In this document: positions 39,981 through 48,514 of the stretch, piece after piece | Position numbering within the stretch: position 1 is the first letter of the stretch | How the letters are laid out: the number at the start of each line of letters is the position of its first letter | Program-made: the position numbers and the translations under genes | The notes under the pieces: generated by a model | The model's input: only the letters and a program-made list of their open reading frames with translations | What the model was told of the DNA's origin: nothing | Database searches by the model: none | Assembly (NCBI RefSeq): GCF_008085905.1 | Contig: NZ_VSFF01000022.1 | Coordinates: forward strand, 1-64,000 | DNA length: 64,000 bases | Direction: 5' to 3' | Source: Actinomadura syzygii | GTDB lineage: Bacteria > Actinomycetota > Actinomycetes > Streptosporangiales > Streptosporangiaceae

Positions 39981-40944
39981 GAGCGACCGCCTTCTCGCCG
40001 ACCGGTCCGCCGATCGGCCCGCCCACCAGGCCGAACCCGGCGCGGGCGACCATGCTGTGCAGCGGGCGTCCGAGCGCCCGCTCGCAGCGCTCCGATGCCG
40101 CCATGACCGCGTCGAGGTCGAGGCCGGTGCGGACGCCCTCGGACTCCAGCAGGTTCACGAGGTCCTCGGTGCTGACGTTCCCGGTCATCCCCTGCCCGTA
40201 CTGGATCTTGGTCGGATGGCCGCCGACCCCGCCGAACGAGCTGTCGAAGTCGCGGCACCCGGCCTCCAGCGCGGCGAAGCAGTTGGCGAGCCCGCTCCCG
40301 CGCGTGTTGTGGAAGTGCGCGACGATCGGCGGCGCGGGCCCGCCCGCCGCCGTGATCCGCCGGAACATGCTCTTGACGGTGGTCGGCGTCGCGAGTCCGG
40401 TGGTGTCGCCGAGCGTCACGAGGTCGACGCCGAGGTCGGCGAAGCGGGCCGCGTCGGCGGCGACGACGCCGGGGTCGACGGCGCCCTCGAACGGGCAGCC
40501 GAACGCCACCGAGATCACGCCGACGAGCCGGAAGCGGCCGGCGGCGAGCCGCACCATTTCGGTCACCCGGGCCCACTGCCCCTCGCGGGTGGTGCGCATG
40601 TTGCGCTCGGTGTGGGACTCGGTCGCCGAGACGAGCAGGCTCAGCTCGTGGGCGCCGTGCCCGGCGTCCAGATCGGCGATGGCACGTTCCACCGCGCGGA
40701 CATTGGGACAGGTGGCCTTGTAGGCGACCCCGGCGGGGCGGGGCAGCCCGGCGAGCACCGCGGTCGCGTCGCGGAGCGCCGGGACCCGCTCGGGATGGCC
40801 GTAGCCGGTCGCTTCGATCCTGGTGAAGCCCGCGTCGGCGAAGGCCCCGATCAGTTCGATCTTGACGTCGGTCGGGACGTGGGCGCTCTCGTGCTGGAGC
40901 CCGTCGCGGGCGAAGCACTCGCAGATCGTCGCGTGGTCGGCCAT
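39973..40944 (-). CDS. HMG-CoA lyase-like enzyme with altered active-site Cys
   Basis: A 323-residue TIM-barrel lyase of the HMGL-like/DRE-TIM family. ICECFARDGLQHESAHVPTDVKIELIGAFADAGFTRIEATGYGHPERVPALRD shows the conserved R-D-G-L-Q, HFHNTRGSGLANCFAALEAGCRDFDSSFGG the metal-binding H-x-H and N, and GNVSTEDLVNLLE the end of the active site. In authentic HMG-CoA lyases the loop before GN.ATEDL reads GGCPYA.GA.GN with a catalytic Cys. Here it reads GGHPTKIQYGQGMTGN, with His in place of Cys and a longer loop. The C-C bond cleaved may therefore differ. First gene of the operon, with GGAGG before its ATG and a MarR-type operator 60 bp upstream. Confidence 0.85.
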   Translation of the reverse strand: MADHATICECFARDGLQHESAHVPTDVKIELIGAFADAGFTRIEATGYGHPERVPALRDATAVLAGLPRPAGVAYKATCPNVRAVERAIADLDAGHGAHELSLLVSATESHTERNMRTTREGQWARVTEMVRLAAGRFRLVGVISVAFGCPFEGAVDPGVVAADAARFADLGVDLVTLGDTTGLATPTTVKSMFRRITAAGGPAPPIVAHFHNTRGSGLANCFAALEAGCRDFDSSFGGVGGHPTKIQYGQGMTGNVSTEDLVNLLESEGVRTGLDLDAVMAASERCERALGRPLHSMVARAGFGLVGGPIGGPVGEKAVAHG

Positions 40945-41000
40945 GCGCGTCCAGCCTCCTAGGGGAGCGTCGAGGTCGTCACGGGAGGAATATAGCCTAC

Positions 41001-41017
41001 TGTTGACAACATCAACA
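41001..41017. promoter_or_regulatory. MarR-type operator copy 1 (upstream of acyl-CoA operon)
   Basis: TGTTGACAACATCAACA is an inverted repeat (TGTTGA/TCAACA) in the gap between the marR gene end and the lyase gene. A TATATT hexamer lies a suitable distance downstream on the minus strand, so the operator would cover the -35 region. It is nearly identical to the site at 41598-41614. Confidence 0.75.
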
Positions 41018-41055
41018 CCCGCCCCGGTCGGCGGCCGTCCGCGCCCGGCGGCGGG

Positions 41056-41547
41056 TCAGCGTTCGGAGCGCTCCAGCGCCTTGGCCAGCGTGGCGAGCTT
41101 GCGCAGGGCCGAGTCGAGCACCTCCTGTTCCAGCGGGGTGAGGCAGACGAGGAAGGCGTTGTTGCGCTCGTTCGCGGCGCCGATGAGCCCCCGGTAGAGC
41201 GCCCGCCCGCTGCGGGTCAGCGTGAGCTGGGTCGTGCGGCCGGGCCCGGGCTCGCGCTCCACCAGGCCGCCCGCCGCCAGCTTGCTCGCGACCCGGCTCA
41301 TCTGCGCCTTGTCCAGGCCCGCCAGCCGGGCCAGCCGGTTGACGGTGAGCGGCTCGTCGGCGCCGAGCAGGGCGATCGTCCGCCACTCCTGCAGGCTGAC
41401 GTTGAATTCCCGGCGGTAGCGGAGGGCGGCGCTGCGGGACAGGGCGTTGGCCACCCGGTGCAGCCGGTACGACAGCAGCTCCCTGATCGGCAGGAGTTCG
41501 GTCTCCTGGGCGGCGGGATCGGCCGACGGAGACGGTTGGGCGTTCAT
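41056..41547 (-). CDS. MarR family transcriptional regulator
   Basis: A 163-residue winged-helix repressor: LSYRLHRVANALSRSAALRYRREFNVSLQEWRTIALLGADEPLTVNRLARLAGLDKAQMSRVASKLAAGGLVEREPGPGRTTQLTLTRSGRALY. ATG 41547 is chosen because it is the first start fitting the family's length and lies at the operator-bearing gap. Two copies of a 17-bp inverted repeat, one on each side, indicate that it controls both the downstream acyl-CoA operon and the divergent aldehyde dehydrogenase run. The ligand is probably an acyl-CoA or aromatic acid, as in many MarR proteins (inference). Confidence 0.92.
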   Translation of the reverse strand: MNAQPSPSADPAAQETELLPIRELLSYRLHRVANALSRSAALRYRREFNVSLQEWRTIALLGADEPLTVNRLARLAGLDKAQMSRVASKLAAGGLVEREPGPGRTTQLTLTRSGRALYRGLIGAANERNNAFLVCLTPLEQEVLDSALRKLATLAKALERSER

Positions 41548-41597
41548 GCCCCCACTGTAGGGCGGCGCGCGGCCGTCAGGACGCAGGTTCCGCCAAC

Positions 41598-41614
41598 TGT
41601 TGACAAATACAACA
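41598..41614. promoter_or_regulatory. MarR-type operator copy 2 (between marR and aldehyde dehydrogenase)
   Basis: TGTTGACAAATACAACA shares 14 of 17 bases and the arm spacing with copy 1. It lies 50 bp upstream of the marR start and 68 bp upstream of the aldehyde dehydrogenase start. TTGACA within it could be the rightward -35 box, so repressor binding would block that promoter. Confidence 0.75.
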
Positions 41615-41681
41615 CCGGCCTTGGAAACTGTGCGGCATCGATTACGGTCGGCGTAACGGATGACACAGGGAGGGCCGCAAT

Positions 41682-43130
41682 ATGCCCGCAGATCCGTCCG
41701 CAACCCTGCTCGTCGACGGGGTGTGGGAACCGGGATCCGCGACCTTCGACGTGGCGGACCCCGCCACGCTCCGCGTCCTCGGCCAGGTCGCCGACGCGGG
41801 TCCGGAGGAGGCGCTCGCGGCGCTCGCCGCCGCCGACCGGGCCGCCGGCCCCTGGCGGCGGACGCCCGCCGAGTCCCGCTCCACCGCGCTGCGCGCCGCC
41901 GCGGCCGAGATCCGCGCCCAGGCCGAGCCGCTCGCCGCGCTCATGACGAGCGAGAACGGCAAGCCGCTCGGCGAGGCCCGCGGCGAGATCCTGGGCAGCG
42001 CCCGCATGCTGGAATGGGCCGCCGAGGAGGCCCGCCGCACGAACGGCCGGGTGACGCCGGACGCCGCCGCCGGACCCGGGCTGGTGCTGCGCGTCCCGGT
42101 CGGCCCGGCGCTCGCGATCACCCCGTGGAACTTCCCGGCGAGCATGCTGGTCCGCAAGGTCGGGCTGGCCCTCGCCGCCGGCTGCCCGGTGATCGTCAAA
42201 CCGGCGGAGCAGACGCCGCTGGTCGGCACCGCGCTGGTGCGGATCATCGCCGCGGCGGGCGAGCTGCCCGCCGGGGTGCTCCAGTCGCTCACCACGTCCC
42301 GTCCCGGGGACGTCGCCGGGGCGCTGCTCGCCGACCCCAGGCTGCGCAAGGTCAGCTTCACCGGCTCCACGGCCGTCGGCCTCAGCCTGGTCCGCTCGAC
42401 GGGCGACCACCTGCGCCGGACGTCCCTCGAAATGGGCGGCCACTCCCCCGCCATCGTGTTCGACGACGCCGACCTCCCCGCCGCCGCGGCCGCGGTCGCC
42501 GCCGCGAAGTTCGCCAACGCGGGGCAGAGCTGCATCGCGGTGAACCGGCTGCTCGTCCAGCGGTCGGTGCACGACGAGTTCGTGGCGCTCCTCCTGGAGA
42601 AGGTGGCCGCGCTCAAGCTCGGGCACGGCTCCGCCGAGGGCACCACCGTCGGCCCGCTGATCGACTTCACCGGGCTGGACAAGGTGGAGCGGCACGTCAC
42701 CGACGCGGTGAAGCGCGGCGCGACGGTCGCGGCGGGCGGACGGCGCTGGACGCCCGGCGACCCCGCCCTCACCGGCGCGTTCTACGAGCCGACCGTCCTG
42801 ACCGGCGCGGACGACGCCATGCTGATCAGCTCCGAGGAGACCTTCGGCCCGGTGCTCCCGGTCTACGCCTTCGACGACGACGAAGAAGCCGTGGACCGCG
42901 CCAACGCCACCGACTACGGGCTGGCCGCCTATGTCCACGGCTCCGCGCTCGCCCGCGTGTGGCGGGCCGTCGACCAGCTGAGCTTCGGGGTGGTGGCGGT
43001 GAACGAGGCGTTCCCCGTCCGTCCCGAGCTGCCGTTCGGCGGGATGAAGAACAGCGGCCTGGAACGCGAGGGCGGCACCGAGGGCATCGACGCCTACCTG
43101 GAGACCAAGTCCGTGGCGATGAGGCTCTGA
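41682..43130 (+). CDS. NAD(P)-dependent aldehyde dehydrogenase (succinate-semialdehyde dehydrogenase-like)
   Basis: A 482-residue ALDH superfamily enzyme. The catalytic Cys is in NAGQSCIAVNRLLVQ, the general base Glu in SLEMGGHSPAIVFDDADL, and cofactor-site residues in ITPWNFPASMLVRKVGLALAAGCPVIVKPAEQTPLVG. Closest in character to GabD-like and other semialdehyde dehydrogenases. It would oxidise the aldehyde produced by the aminotransferases of this run to an acid. First gene after the MarR operator; its 14-bp gap to the next gene implies one transcript. Confidence 0.93.
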   Translation: MPADPSATLLVDGVWEPGSATFDVADPATLRVLGQVADAGPEEALAALAAADRAAGPWRRTPAESRSTALRAAAAEIRAQAEPLAALMTSENGKPLGEARGEILGSARMLEWAAEEARRTNGRVTPDAAAGPGLVLRVPVGPALAITPWNFPASMLVRKVGLALAAGCPVIVKPAEQTPLVGTALVRIIAAAGELPAGVLQSLTTSRPGDVAGALLADPRLRKVSFTGSTAVGLSLVRSTGDHLRRTSLEMGGHSPAIVFDDADLPAAAAAVAAAKFANAGQSCIAVNRLLVQRSVHDEFVALLLEKVAALKLGHGSAEGTTVGPLIDFTGLDKVERHVTDAVKRGATVAAGGRRWTPGDPALTGAFYEPTVLTGADDAMLISSEETFGPVLPVYAFDDDEEAVDRANATDYGLAAYVHGSALARVWRAVDQLSFGVVAVNEAFPVRPELPFGGMKNSGLEREGGTEGIDAYLETKSVAMRL

Positions 43131-43144
43131 GGGGGCGCGGGATC

Positions 43145-44452
43145 ATGACCACGCAAGAGCACGTGGGGACGGAGCGGGCCGAGCTGCTCGCCGAGGCGGA
43201 CAAGCGGACGCTCATCCATCCGCACAGCGTCATCGGCGCGCCCGCCGAGCCGCTGGTCCTCGACCGGGGCGAGGGCGCCGTGGTCTGGGACGTGAACGGC
43301 AAGTCCTACATCGACGGCACCTGCGGCCTGTGGCAGTGCCCGGTCGGCCACGGCCGGGACGAGCTGGCCGCGGCCGCCGCAGAGCAGATGGGCAGGCTGG
43401 AGTTCTACTCGTCCTTCGGCGACTACTCCAACGAGCCGGCGATCCGGCTGGCCGAGCGGCTGCTCGAACTGGCGCCGCCGAACATGCGCCGGGTCTTCCT
43501 GACCAACGGCGGGTCCGAGGGCAACGAGACGGCGATCAAGCTCGCCCGGCTCGCCCACCACCACGCCGGGAACCCGGAGCGGTTCGTGATCCTCGCCCGC
43601 GAGGGCGGCTACCACGGGATGGGCGGCGGCTCGCTCGCCGCGACCGGGATCGACCGGCTGCGCGAGGGCTACGGGCCGCTGATGCCGGGGATCGAGTTCC
43701 TCGCCAAGCCGCACTCCGTGCGCGGCGCGGACGTCACCGACCGGCTCGTCGGCGAGCTGGAGGAGCGGATCGCCGAGATCGGGCCGGAGCGGATCGCGGC
43801 GTTCATCGGCGAGCCGGTGCTCGGCGTCGGCGGCATGGTGCCGCCCCCGGAGGACTACTGGCCCAGGGTCCAGGACGTCCTGCGCCGGCACGGCATCCTG
43901 CTGGTCGTCGACGAGGTCGTCACCGCGTTCGGCCGGATCGGCCACTGGTTCGGCTCCGCGCGGTACGGCATCGAGCCGGACCTGATCGTCACCGCGAAGG
44001 GGCTGACCAGCGGCTACATCCCGATGGGCGCGGTGCTCGCGGGCGAGCGGGTGCTCGACCTCGCGGACGGCGCCGCGTTCCTGCACGGGTTCACCTACAA
44101 CGGGCACCCGGTCGGGTCGGCGGTGGCGCTCGCCAACATCGGCGTCCTGGAGCGCGAAGGGCTCCTGGAACGTGCCGAAACGCTCGGCGCCCGGCTGCTC
44201 GCCGCGCTCAAGCCGCTGGAGCGGCTGGACCGCGTCCTTGAGGTGCGCGGCGTCGGGATGATGCTCGGCGTCGAGCTGACCGGCCCCGACGCCGCGACCG
44301 CGGCGGCCGGGGTGCAGGCCGGCGCCCGCGCGGACGGGGTGATCGTGCGGGCCTCCGGCACCACGATCGTCCTCTCACCGCCACTGGTGATCGACGAGGG
44401 GCGGCTCGACACGCTGGCCCGCGTCCTGACCGAACACGTCACAGCGGCCTGA
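43145..44452 (+). CDS. class III aminotransferase (omega-amino acid/diamine type)
   Basis: A 435-residue PLP enzyme. HGRDELAAAAAEQMGRLEFYSSFGDYSNEPAIRLAERL and FLTNGGSEGNETAIKLARLAHHH are the usual substrate and phosphate-binding regions, GILLVVDEVVTAFGRIGHWF carries the PLP-ring Asp, and LIVTAKGLTSGYIPMGAVL holds the Schiff-base Lys. The family moves amino groups from omega-amino acids, diamines or similar substrates to pyruvate or 2-oxoglutarate. Located between an aldehyde dehydrogenase and a polyamine-type importer, it probably makes the dehydrogenase's substrate. Confidence 0.92.
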   Translation: MTTQEHVGTERAELLAEADKRTLIHPHSVIGAPAEPLVLDRGEGAVVWDVNGKSYIDGTCGLWQCPVGHGRDELAAAAAEQMGRLEFYSSFGDYSNEPAIRLAERLLELAPPNMRRVFLTNGGSEGNETAIKLARLAHHHAGNPERFVILAREGGYHGMGGGSLAATGIDRLREGYGPLMPGIEFLAKPHSVRGADVTDRLVGELEERIAEIGPERIAAFIGEPVLGVGGMVPPPEDYWPRVQDVLRRHGILLVVDEVVTAFGRIGHWFGSARYGIEPDLIVTAKGLTSGYIPMGAVLAGERVLDLADGAAFLHGFTYNGHPVGSAVALANIGVLEREGLLERAETLGARLLAALKPLERLDRVLEVRGVGMMLGVELTGPDAATAAAGVQAGARADGVIVRASGTTIVLSPPLVIDEGRLDTLARVLTEHVTAA

Positions 44453-44497
44453 CGGGGCAGGACGCGCGAAGCCCTTACCCACCCCCAGGAGGAGATC

Positions 44498-45562
44498 GTG
44501 CGACACACCCGGCGTATCGGCCCGGCGGTCAGAGTCTCGGCCGCCGGCCTGGCCGCGGTCCTCGCGGCCGCGTCCTGCAGCATCGGCAACGCGAGCGGGG
44601 GCGACGACGACGGCAGCCTGACGTTCGTGTCGACCGGGGCCCCGTTCCAGGACTACCAGGCGGAGGCGTGGCAGAAGCCCTTCACCGCCGAGACCGGGAT
44701 CAAGTTCCGCAACGACGGCCCGGTCGACGAGGCGAAGATGAAGACGATGGTCGAGGCCAGGAAGGTGACCTGGGACGTCGTCGACACCAGCGCCGCCGCG
44801 ACCGAGCAGTACTGCGGCAAGTACGTCGAGAAGCTCGACTTCTCGATCGTCGACAAGAGCATCTTCCCGCCCGGGACGGTGAGCGAGTGCGGCGTCCCCG
44901 CGTTCTTCTACAGCACCATCTTCATGTTCAACAAGCAGAAGTACGGCGCGAACCCGCCCACCAAGATCGCCGACTTCTTCGACGTGAAGAAGTACCCGGG
45001 CAAGCGGATCGTGCCGCCGGAGATCGCCGTCGGGCTGCTGGAGGCGGCGCTGCTTGCGGACGGCGTCCCGCAGGACAAGCTCTACCCGCTCGACCTGGAC
45101 CGGGCGTTCAAGAAGCTCGACCAGATCAAGGGCGTGACGACGTTCGCGCAGACCTACGGGCAGATGCAGCAGATGATGGTCGACAAGCAGATCGACATGG
45201 GGCTGATGCTGAACGCCCGCGCCTACCAGGCGCTCAAGGCGGGCGCCCCGTTCGAGCCGGTCTGGGACAAGACGATCGTGAACTGGGACGATCTCGTGAT
45301 CCCCAAGGGCTCGAAGAACAAGGAGCAGGCGATGAAGTTCATCGCCTCCGCCTCCGGGGAGAAGCCGTCCGCCAGGATGTCGGAGCTGGCGTCGGTGCTG
45401 CCGATCAAGGAGAGCATCAAGCCGAACTTCGACCAGTACCAGCAGCGGCTGAACGCGTACGCGCCGGAGCACAAGGACAGCATCGTCCGGACGGACGCGG
45501 CCTGGTGGGGCCAGAACTTCGACATGGTCACCAAGCGCTACACGGCGTGGCTCAACGGGTGA
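44498..45562 (+). CDS. ABC transporter substrate-binding lipoprotein, polyamine type (PotD-like)
   Basis: A 354-residue exported protein. The leader VRVSAAGLAAVLAAASC ends in a lipobox-like AASC, and the mature protein shows the PotD-type fold: SLTFVSTGAPFQDYQAEAWQKPFTAETGIKFRN, TWDVVDTSAAATEQYCGKYVEKLD, VSECGVPAFFYSTIFMFNK and PSDVKKYPGKR-like FDVKKYPGKRIVPPE. Family members bind spermidine, putrescine or related cationic amines. The GTG has AGGAGGAG in front. First gene of the importer, 45 bp after the aminotransferase. Confidence 0.92.
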   Translation: MRHTRRIGPAVRVSAAGLAAVLAAASCSIGNASGGDDDGSLTFVSTGAPFQDYQAEAWQKPFTAETGIKFRNDGPVDEAKMKTMVEARKVTWDVVDTSAAATEQYCGKYVEKLDFSIVDKSIFPPGTVSECGVPAFFYSTIFMFNKQKYGANPPTKIADFFDVKKYPGKRIVPPEIAVGLLEAALLADGVPQDKLYPLDLDRAFKKLDQIKGVTTFAQTYGQMQQMMVDKQIDMGLMLNARAYQALKAGAPFEPVWDKTIVNWDDLVIPKGSKNKEQAMKFIASASGEKPSARMSELASVLPIKESIKPNFDQYQQRLNAYAPEHKDSIVRTDAAWWGQNFDMVTKRYTAWLNG

Positions 45563-45566
45563 CGCG

Positions 45567-46469
45567 ATGAGCGCCCCGACCGCATCGGCGCCGCCGGTCG
45601 CCGCCACCGGCGGCGCCGGCCCGGCCCCCGCCCGGCCGCGCAGGCGGATGGCGGGCTGGTTCATCCTGCCCGCCACCGCCCTGCTGCTGGTGTTCTTCTG
45701 CTACCCGCTCGCCTTCGTCATCTGGCGGAGCTTCACGGACCCGTCCGCGGGGCTGGGCAACTACACGGCCCTGCTGCACGACGGCGTGTCCACCACGGTC
45801 CTGGTGCGGACGCTCGTCACCGGGCTGATCGTGTCCGCCTGCACCCTCGTCATCGCCTACCCGTACGCGTACACGATGACGCGGGTCGGGCCGCGCGGCC
45901 GCAACCTGATGACGGTCGTGGTCCTGCTGCCGTTCTGGACGTCGATGATGGCCCGCAACTTCGCCTGGTACATGCTGGAGCAGCGCGGCGGCCTGATCGA
46001 CGACGCGTTCTCCGCGGTCGGGATCCACGGCGTCGTCCTGCTCGGCTCGGTGCCCGGCGTGGCGGTCGCGATGGTCCAGGTCATGCTGCCGTTCATGGTC
46101 CTCCCGCTGTACAGCGGGATGGAGGGCATCGACAAGCGGCTGCTGGACGCGGCGACCAGCCTCGGCGCGCCGCGCTGGCGGGCGTTCGCCCGGGTGTACC
46201 TGCCGCTGTCGCTGCCGGGGGTGCTGTCGGGGTTCACGCTCGTGTTCATCCTGACGCTCGGGTTCTACGTCACCCCGGCGCTGCTCGGCTCGCCGCAGGA
46301 GTCCCTGGTCGCCCAGTTGATCGCGACGCAGGTCAGCAAGCTGCTCGACTTCGGCGGCGCGGGCGCGCTCGGCACGGTGCTGCTGGCGGTGACGCTGCTG
46401 GCGCTGTTCGTCGTGTCGCGGTTCGCGAACCTCTCGTCCACGACGGAGAAGGCGGTGACGAATGACTGA
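45567..46469 (+). CDS. ABC transporter permease (PotB-like)
   Basis: A 300-residue inner-membrane protein with about six helices (first near WFILPATALLLVFFCYPLAFVIW). The EAA loop LLDAATSLGAPRWRAFARVYLPLSLPGVLSGF, which contacts the ATPase, is complete. It lies 4 bp after the binding-protein stop and overlaps the next permease gene by 8 bp. It forms the first half of the channel of the polyamine-type importer. Confidence 0.93.
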   Translation: MSAPTASAPPVAATGGAGPAPARPRRRMAGWFILPATALLLVFFCYPLAFVIWRSFTDPSAGLGNYTALLHDGVSTTVLVRTLVTGLIVSACTLVIAYPYAYTMTRVGPRGRNLMTVVVLLPFWTSMMARNFAWYMLEQRGGLIDDAFSAVGIHGVVLLGSVPGVAVAMVQVMLPFMVLPLYSGMEGIDKRLLDAATSLGAPRWRAFARVYLPLSLPGVLSGFTLVFILTLGFYVTPALLGSPQESLVAQLIATQVSKLLDFGGAGALGTVLLAVTLLALFVVSRFANLSSTTEKAVTND

Positions 46470-47304
46470 ACAGGCGTCCACGGCGGCGGCCGCGGGCAGG
46501 CCCGGGTTGCGGGCCGGACGGGACGGCGGCGTCGGCTGGGGCCTGCGGTCGGTGGTCGCGCTGACCGGGCTCGTGCTGATCGCGCCGACCGCCGTCGTGA
46601 TCCCGATGAGCTTCTCCGCGGGCGACACCTTCCAGTTCCCGCCCGAGGACTGGTCGCTGCGCTGGTACCAGGCGTTCTTCAGCTCCGAGAAGTGGATGCG
46701 GTCGCTGCTGACCTCGGTGCAGATCGGGCTGCTCGTGGCGGTGACGGCGACCGTGCTCGGCGTCGCGGCGGCGTTCGGGCTGAACCGGGCGGGCTTCCGC
46801 GGCCGGGGCGCGATCCGCTCGCTGATGATGGCGCCGCTGATCGTCCCGGGCATCGTGGTCGCGGTCGCGATCTACGGCGTGTTCCTGCGCTGGCAGCTCA
46901 ACGGCACGGCGATCGGGTTCGTGACCGCGCACACCGTGATGGCGCTGCCGTTCGTGGTGACGGTCATGACGACCAGCCTGGCCGGCTACGACCGCACGCT
47001 CGACACGGCCGCCGCGTCGCTCGGCGCCACCCAGGTGACGACGTTCTTCCGGATCACCGTGCCGCTGATCGCGCCCGGCGTGCTGTCGGGGTTCGTGTTC
47101 GCGTTCGTCATGTCGCTGGACGAGGTCGTCGTCGCGCTGTTCCTGCAGACGCCCGACATCCAGACGCTGCCGGTGCAGATGTACAACTCCATCACGCTGG
47201 AGATCGACCCGACCATCGCGGCCGCGTCCAGCCTGATGGTGACGGCCACGACCCTCGTCCTGCTGGTCCCGCAGTTCGTTCGCCGCAAGCGGAGCACACC
47301 ATGA
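46462..47304 (+). CDS. ABC transporter permease (PotC-like)
   Basis: A 280-residue inner-membrane protein with six helices. The EAA loop is TLDTAAASLGATQVTTFFRITVPLIAPGVLSGFVFAFVMSLDEVVVALFL, typical of PotC. Its start overlaps the PotB-like gene and its end overlaps the ATPase gene by four bases, so the three are translationally coupled. Pairs with the PotB-like permease. Confidence 0.93.
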   Translation: MTEQASTAAAAGRPGLRAGRDGGVGWGLRSVVALTGLVLIAPTAVVIPMSFSAGDTFQFPPEDWSLRWYQAFFSSEKWMRSLLTSVQIGLLVAVTATVLGVAAAFGLNRAGFRGRGAIRSLMMAPLIVPGIVVAVAIYGVFLRWQLNGTAIGFVTAHTVMALPFVVTVMTTSLAGYDRTLDTAAASLGATQVTTFFRITVPLIAPGVLSGFVFAFVMSLDEVVVALFLQTPDIQTLPVQMYNSITLEIDPTIAAASSLMVTATTLVLLVPQFVRRKRSTP

Positions 47305-48452
47305 GCCATTCCGACACCAGCACCAGCACCGGCCCCGGGATCCGGATCGCGGGCGTCTCGAAGGTCTACCACGGGACGTCCCGTCCCGCCGTGGACGACG
47401 TGTCCCTCGACATCGCGGACGGCGAGTTCATCACCTTCCTCGGCCCGTCCGGCTCGGGCAAGACGACGATGCTGTCGATGCTCGCCGGGTTCGTCTCGGT
47501 GTCCGGCGGGACGATCGAGATCGACGGCCGGGACGTCTCCCGGCAGAAGCCGCACAGGCGGAACCTCGGCGTCGTGTTCCAGCAGTACGCGCTGTTCCCG
47601 CACATGAGCGTCGCGAAGAACGTCGCGTTCCCGCTCCAGCAGCGGCGGATGCCGAAGGCGCAGATCGCGGCGAAGGTCGCCGAGACGCTGAAGCTCGTCC
47701 ACCTGGAGGACTACGCGGACCGGCTGCCGAGCATGCTGTCCGGCGGGCAGCAGCAGCGCGTCGCGCTGGCCCGCGCGGTGGTGTACCAGCCGCGCGCCCT
47801 GCTGATGGACGAGCCGCTCGGCGCGCTCGACCGGCGGCTGCGCGACCAGCTCCAGCGCGAGATCGCCCGCATGCACCGGGAACTGGGCATGACGTTCATC
47901 TTCGTCACCCACGACCAGCACGAGGCGCTCACCCTGTCCGACCGCATCGCGGTGTTCAACGACGGCAAGGTCGAGCAGGTCGGGACGCCCTCCGAGCTGT
48001 ACGAGCGTCCCGGGACGCTGTTCGTCGCGCAGTTCCTCGGCGAGTCCACCTGCTTCCGCGGCACCGTCGACGCGACCGCGGGCCTGCTGCGCTGCGAGGG
48101 GTTCGCGGCGCGGGCGCCGCGCCTGGACGCCGGGCTCGACGGGACGGGCGGCGTCGCGATCGTCCGGCCCGAGCGGCTGGAGCTGCACCCCGGCGCGGGC
48201 GACGTCCCGTCCGGGCACAACCAGGCGAGCGCCACCGTCACCGAGATCGTCTACGTCGGCAACCACCACCAGGTCGGGCTGCGGTTCGGGGACGGCACGA
48301 CCGGCTCGGCCATGCGGGTGGCCGGGCGGTCGCTCCCGGCCGTGCCGGGCGAGGAGGTCACGGTGAGCTGGGACCCGGAGCACCAGTCGATCGTCCCCGC
48401 CCCCGGCGGCGCGTCCGCCTCGCCCTCCGTGCTGGAAGCCGCGGGCGCCTGA
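47301..48452 (+). CDS. ABC transporter ATP-binding protein (PotA-like)
   Basis: A 383-residue ATPase. Walker A FLGPSGSGKTTMLSM (about residues 46-60), Q-loop VVFQQYALFPHMSVAKNVAFPL, signature LSGGQQQRVALARAVV, Walker B ALLMDEPLGALD and H-loop FVTHDQHEAL are intact. The C-terminal region (about residue 290 on) is the TOBE/regulatory domain seen in PotA and other CUT1-like ATPases. It starts at ATG overlapping the PotC-like gene and completes a four-gene importer. Confidence 0.94.
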   Translation: MSHSDTSTSTGPGIRIAGVSKVYHGTSRPAVDDVSLDIADGEFITFLGPSGSGKTTMLSMLAGFVSVSGGTIEIDGRDVSRQKPHRRNLGVVFQQYALFPHMSVAKNVAFPLQQRRMPKAQIAAKVAETLKLVHLEDYADRLPSMLSGGQQQRVALARAVVYQPRALLMDEPLGALDRRLRDQLQREIARMHRELGMTFIFVTHDQHEALTLSDRIAVFNDGKVEQVGTPSELYERPGTLFVAQFLGESTCFRGTVDATAGLLRCEGFAARAPRLDAGLDGTGGVAIVRPERLELHPGAGDVPSGHNQASATVTEIVYVGNHHQVGLRFGDGTTGSAMRVAGRSLPAVPGEEVTVSWDPEHQSIVPAPGGASASPSVLEAAGA

Positions 48453-48514
48453 CCCCGCCCCCGCCCCCTGATCCGAACCCGCCACCGCATCCCGACCACC
48501 AGAGGGAGTCGCCC

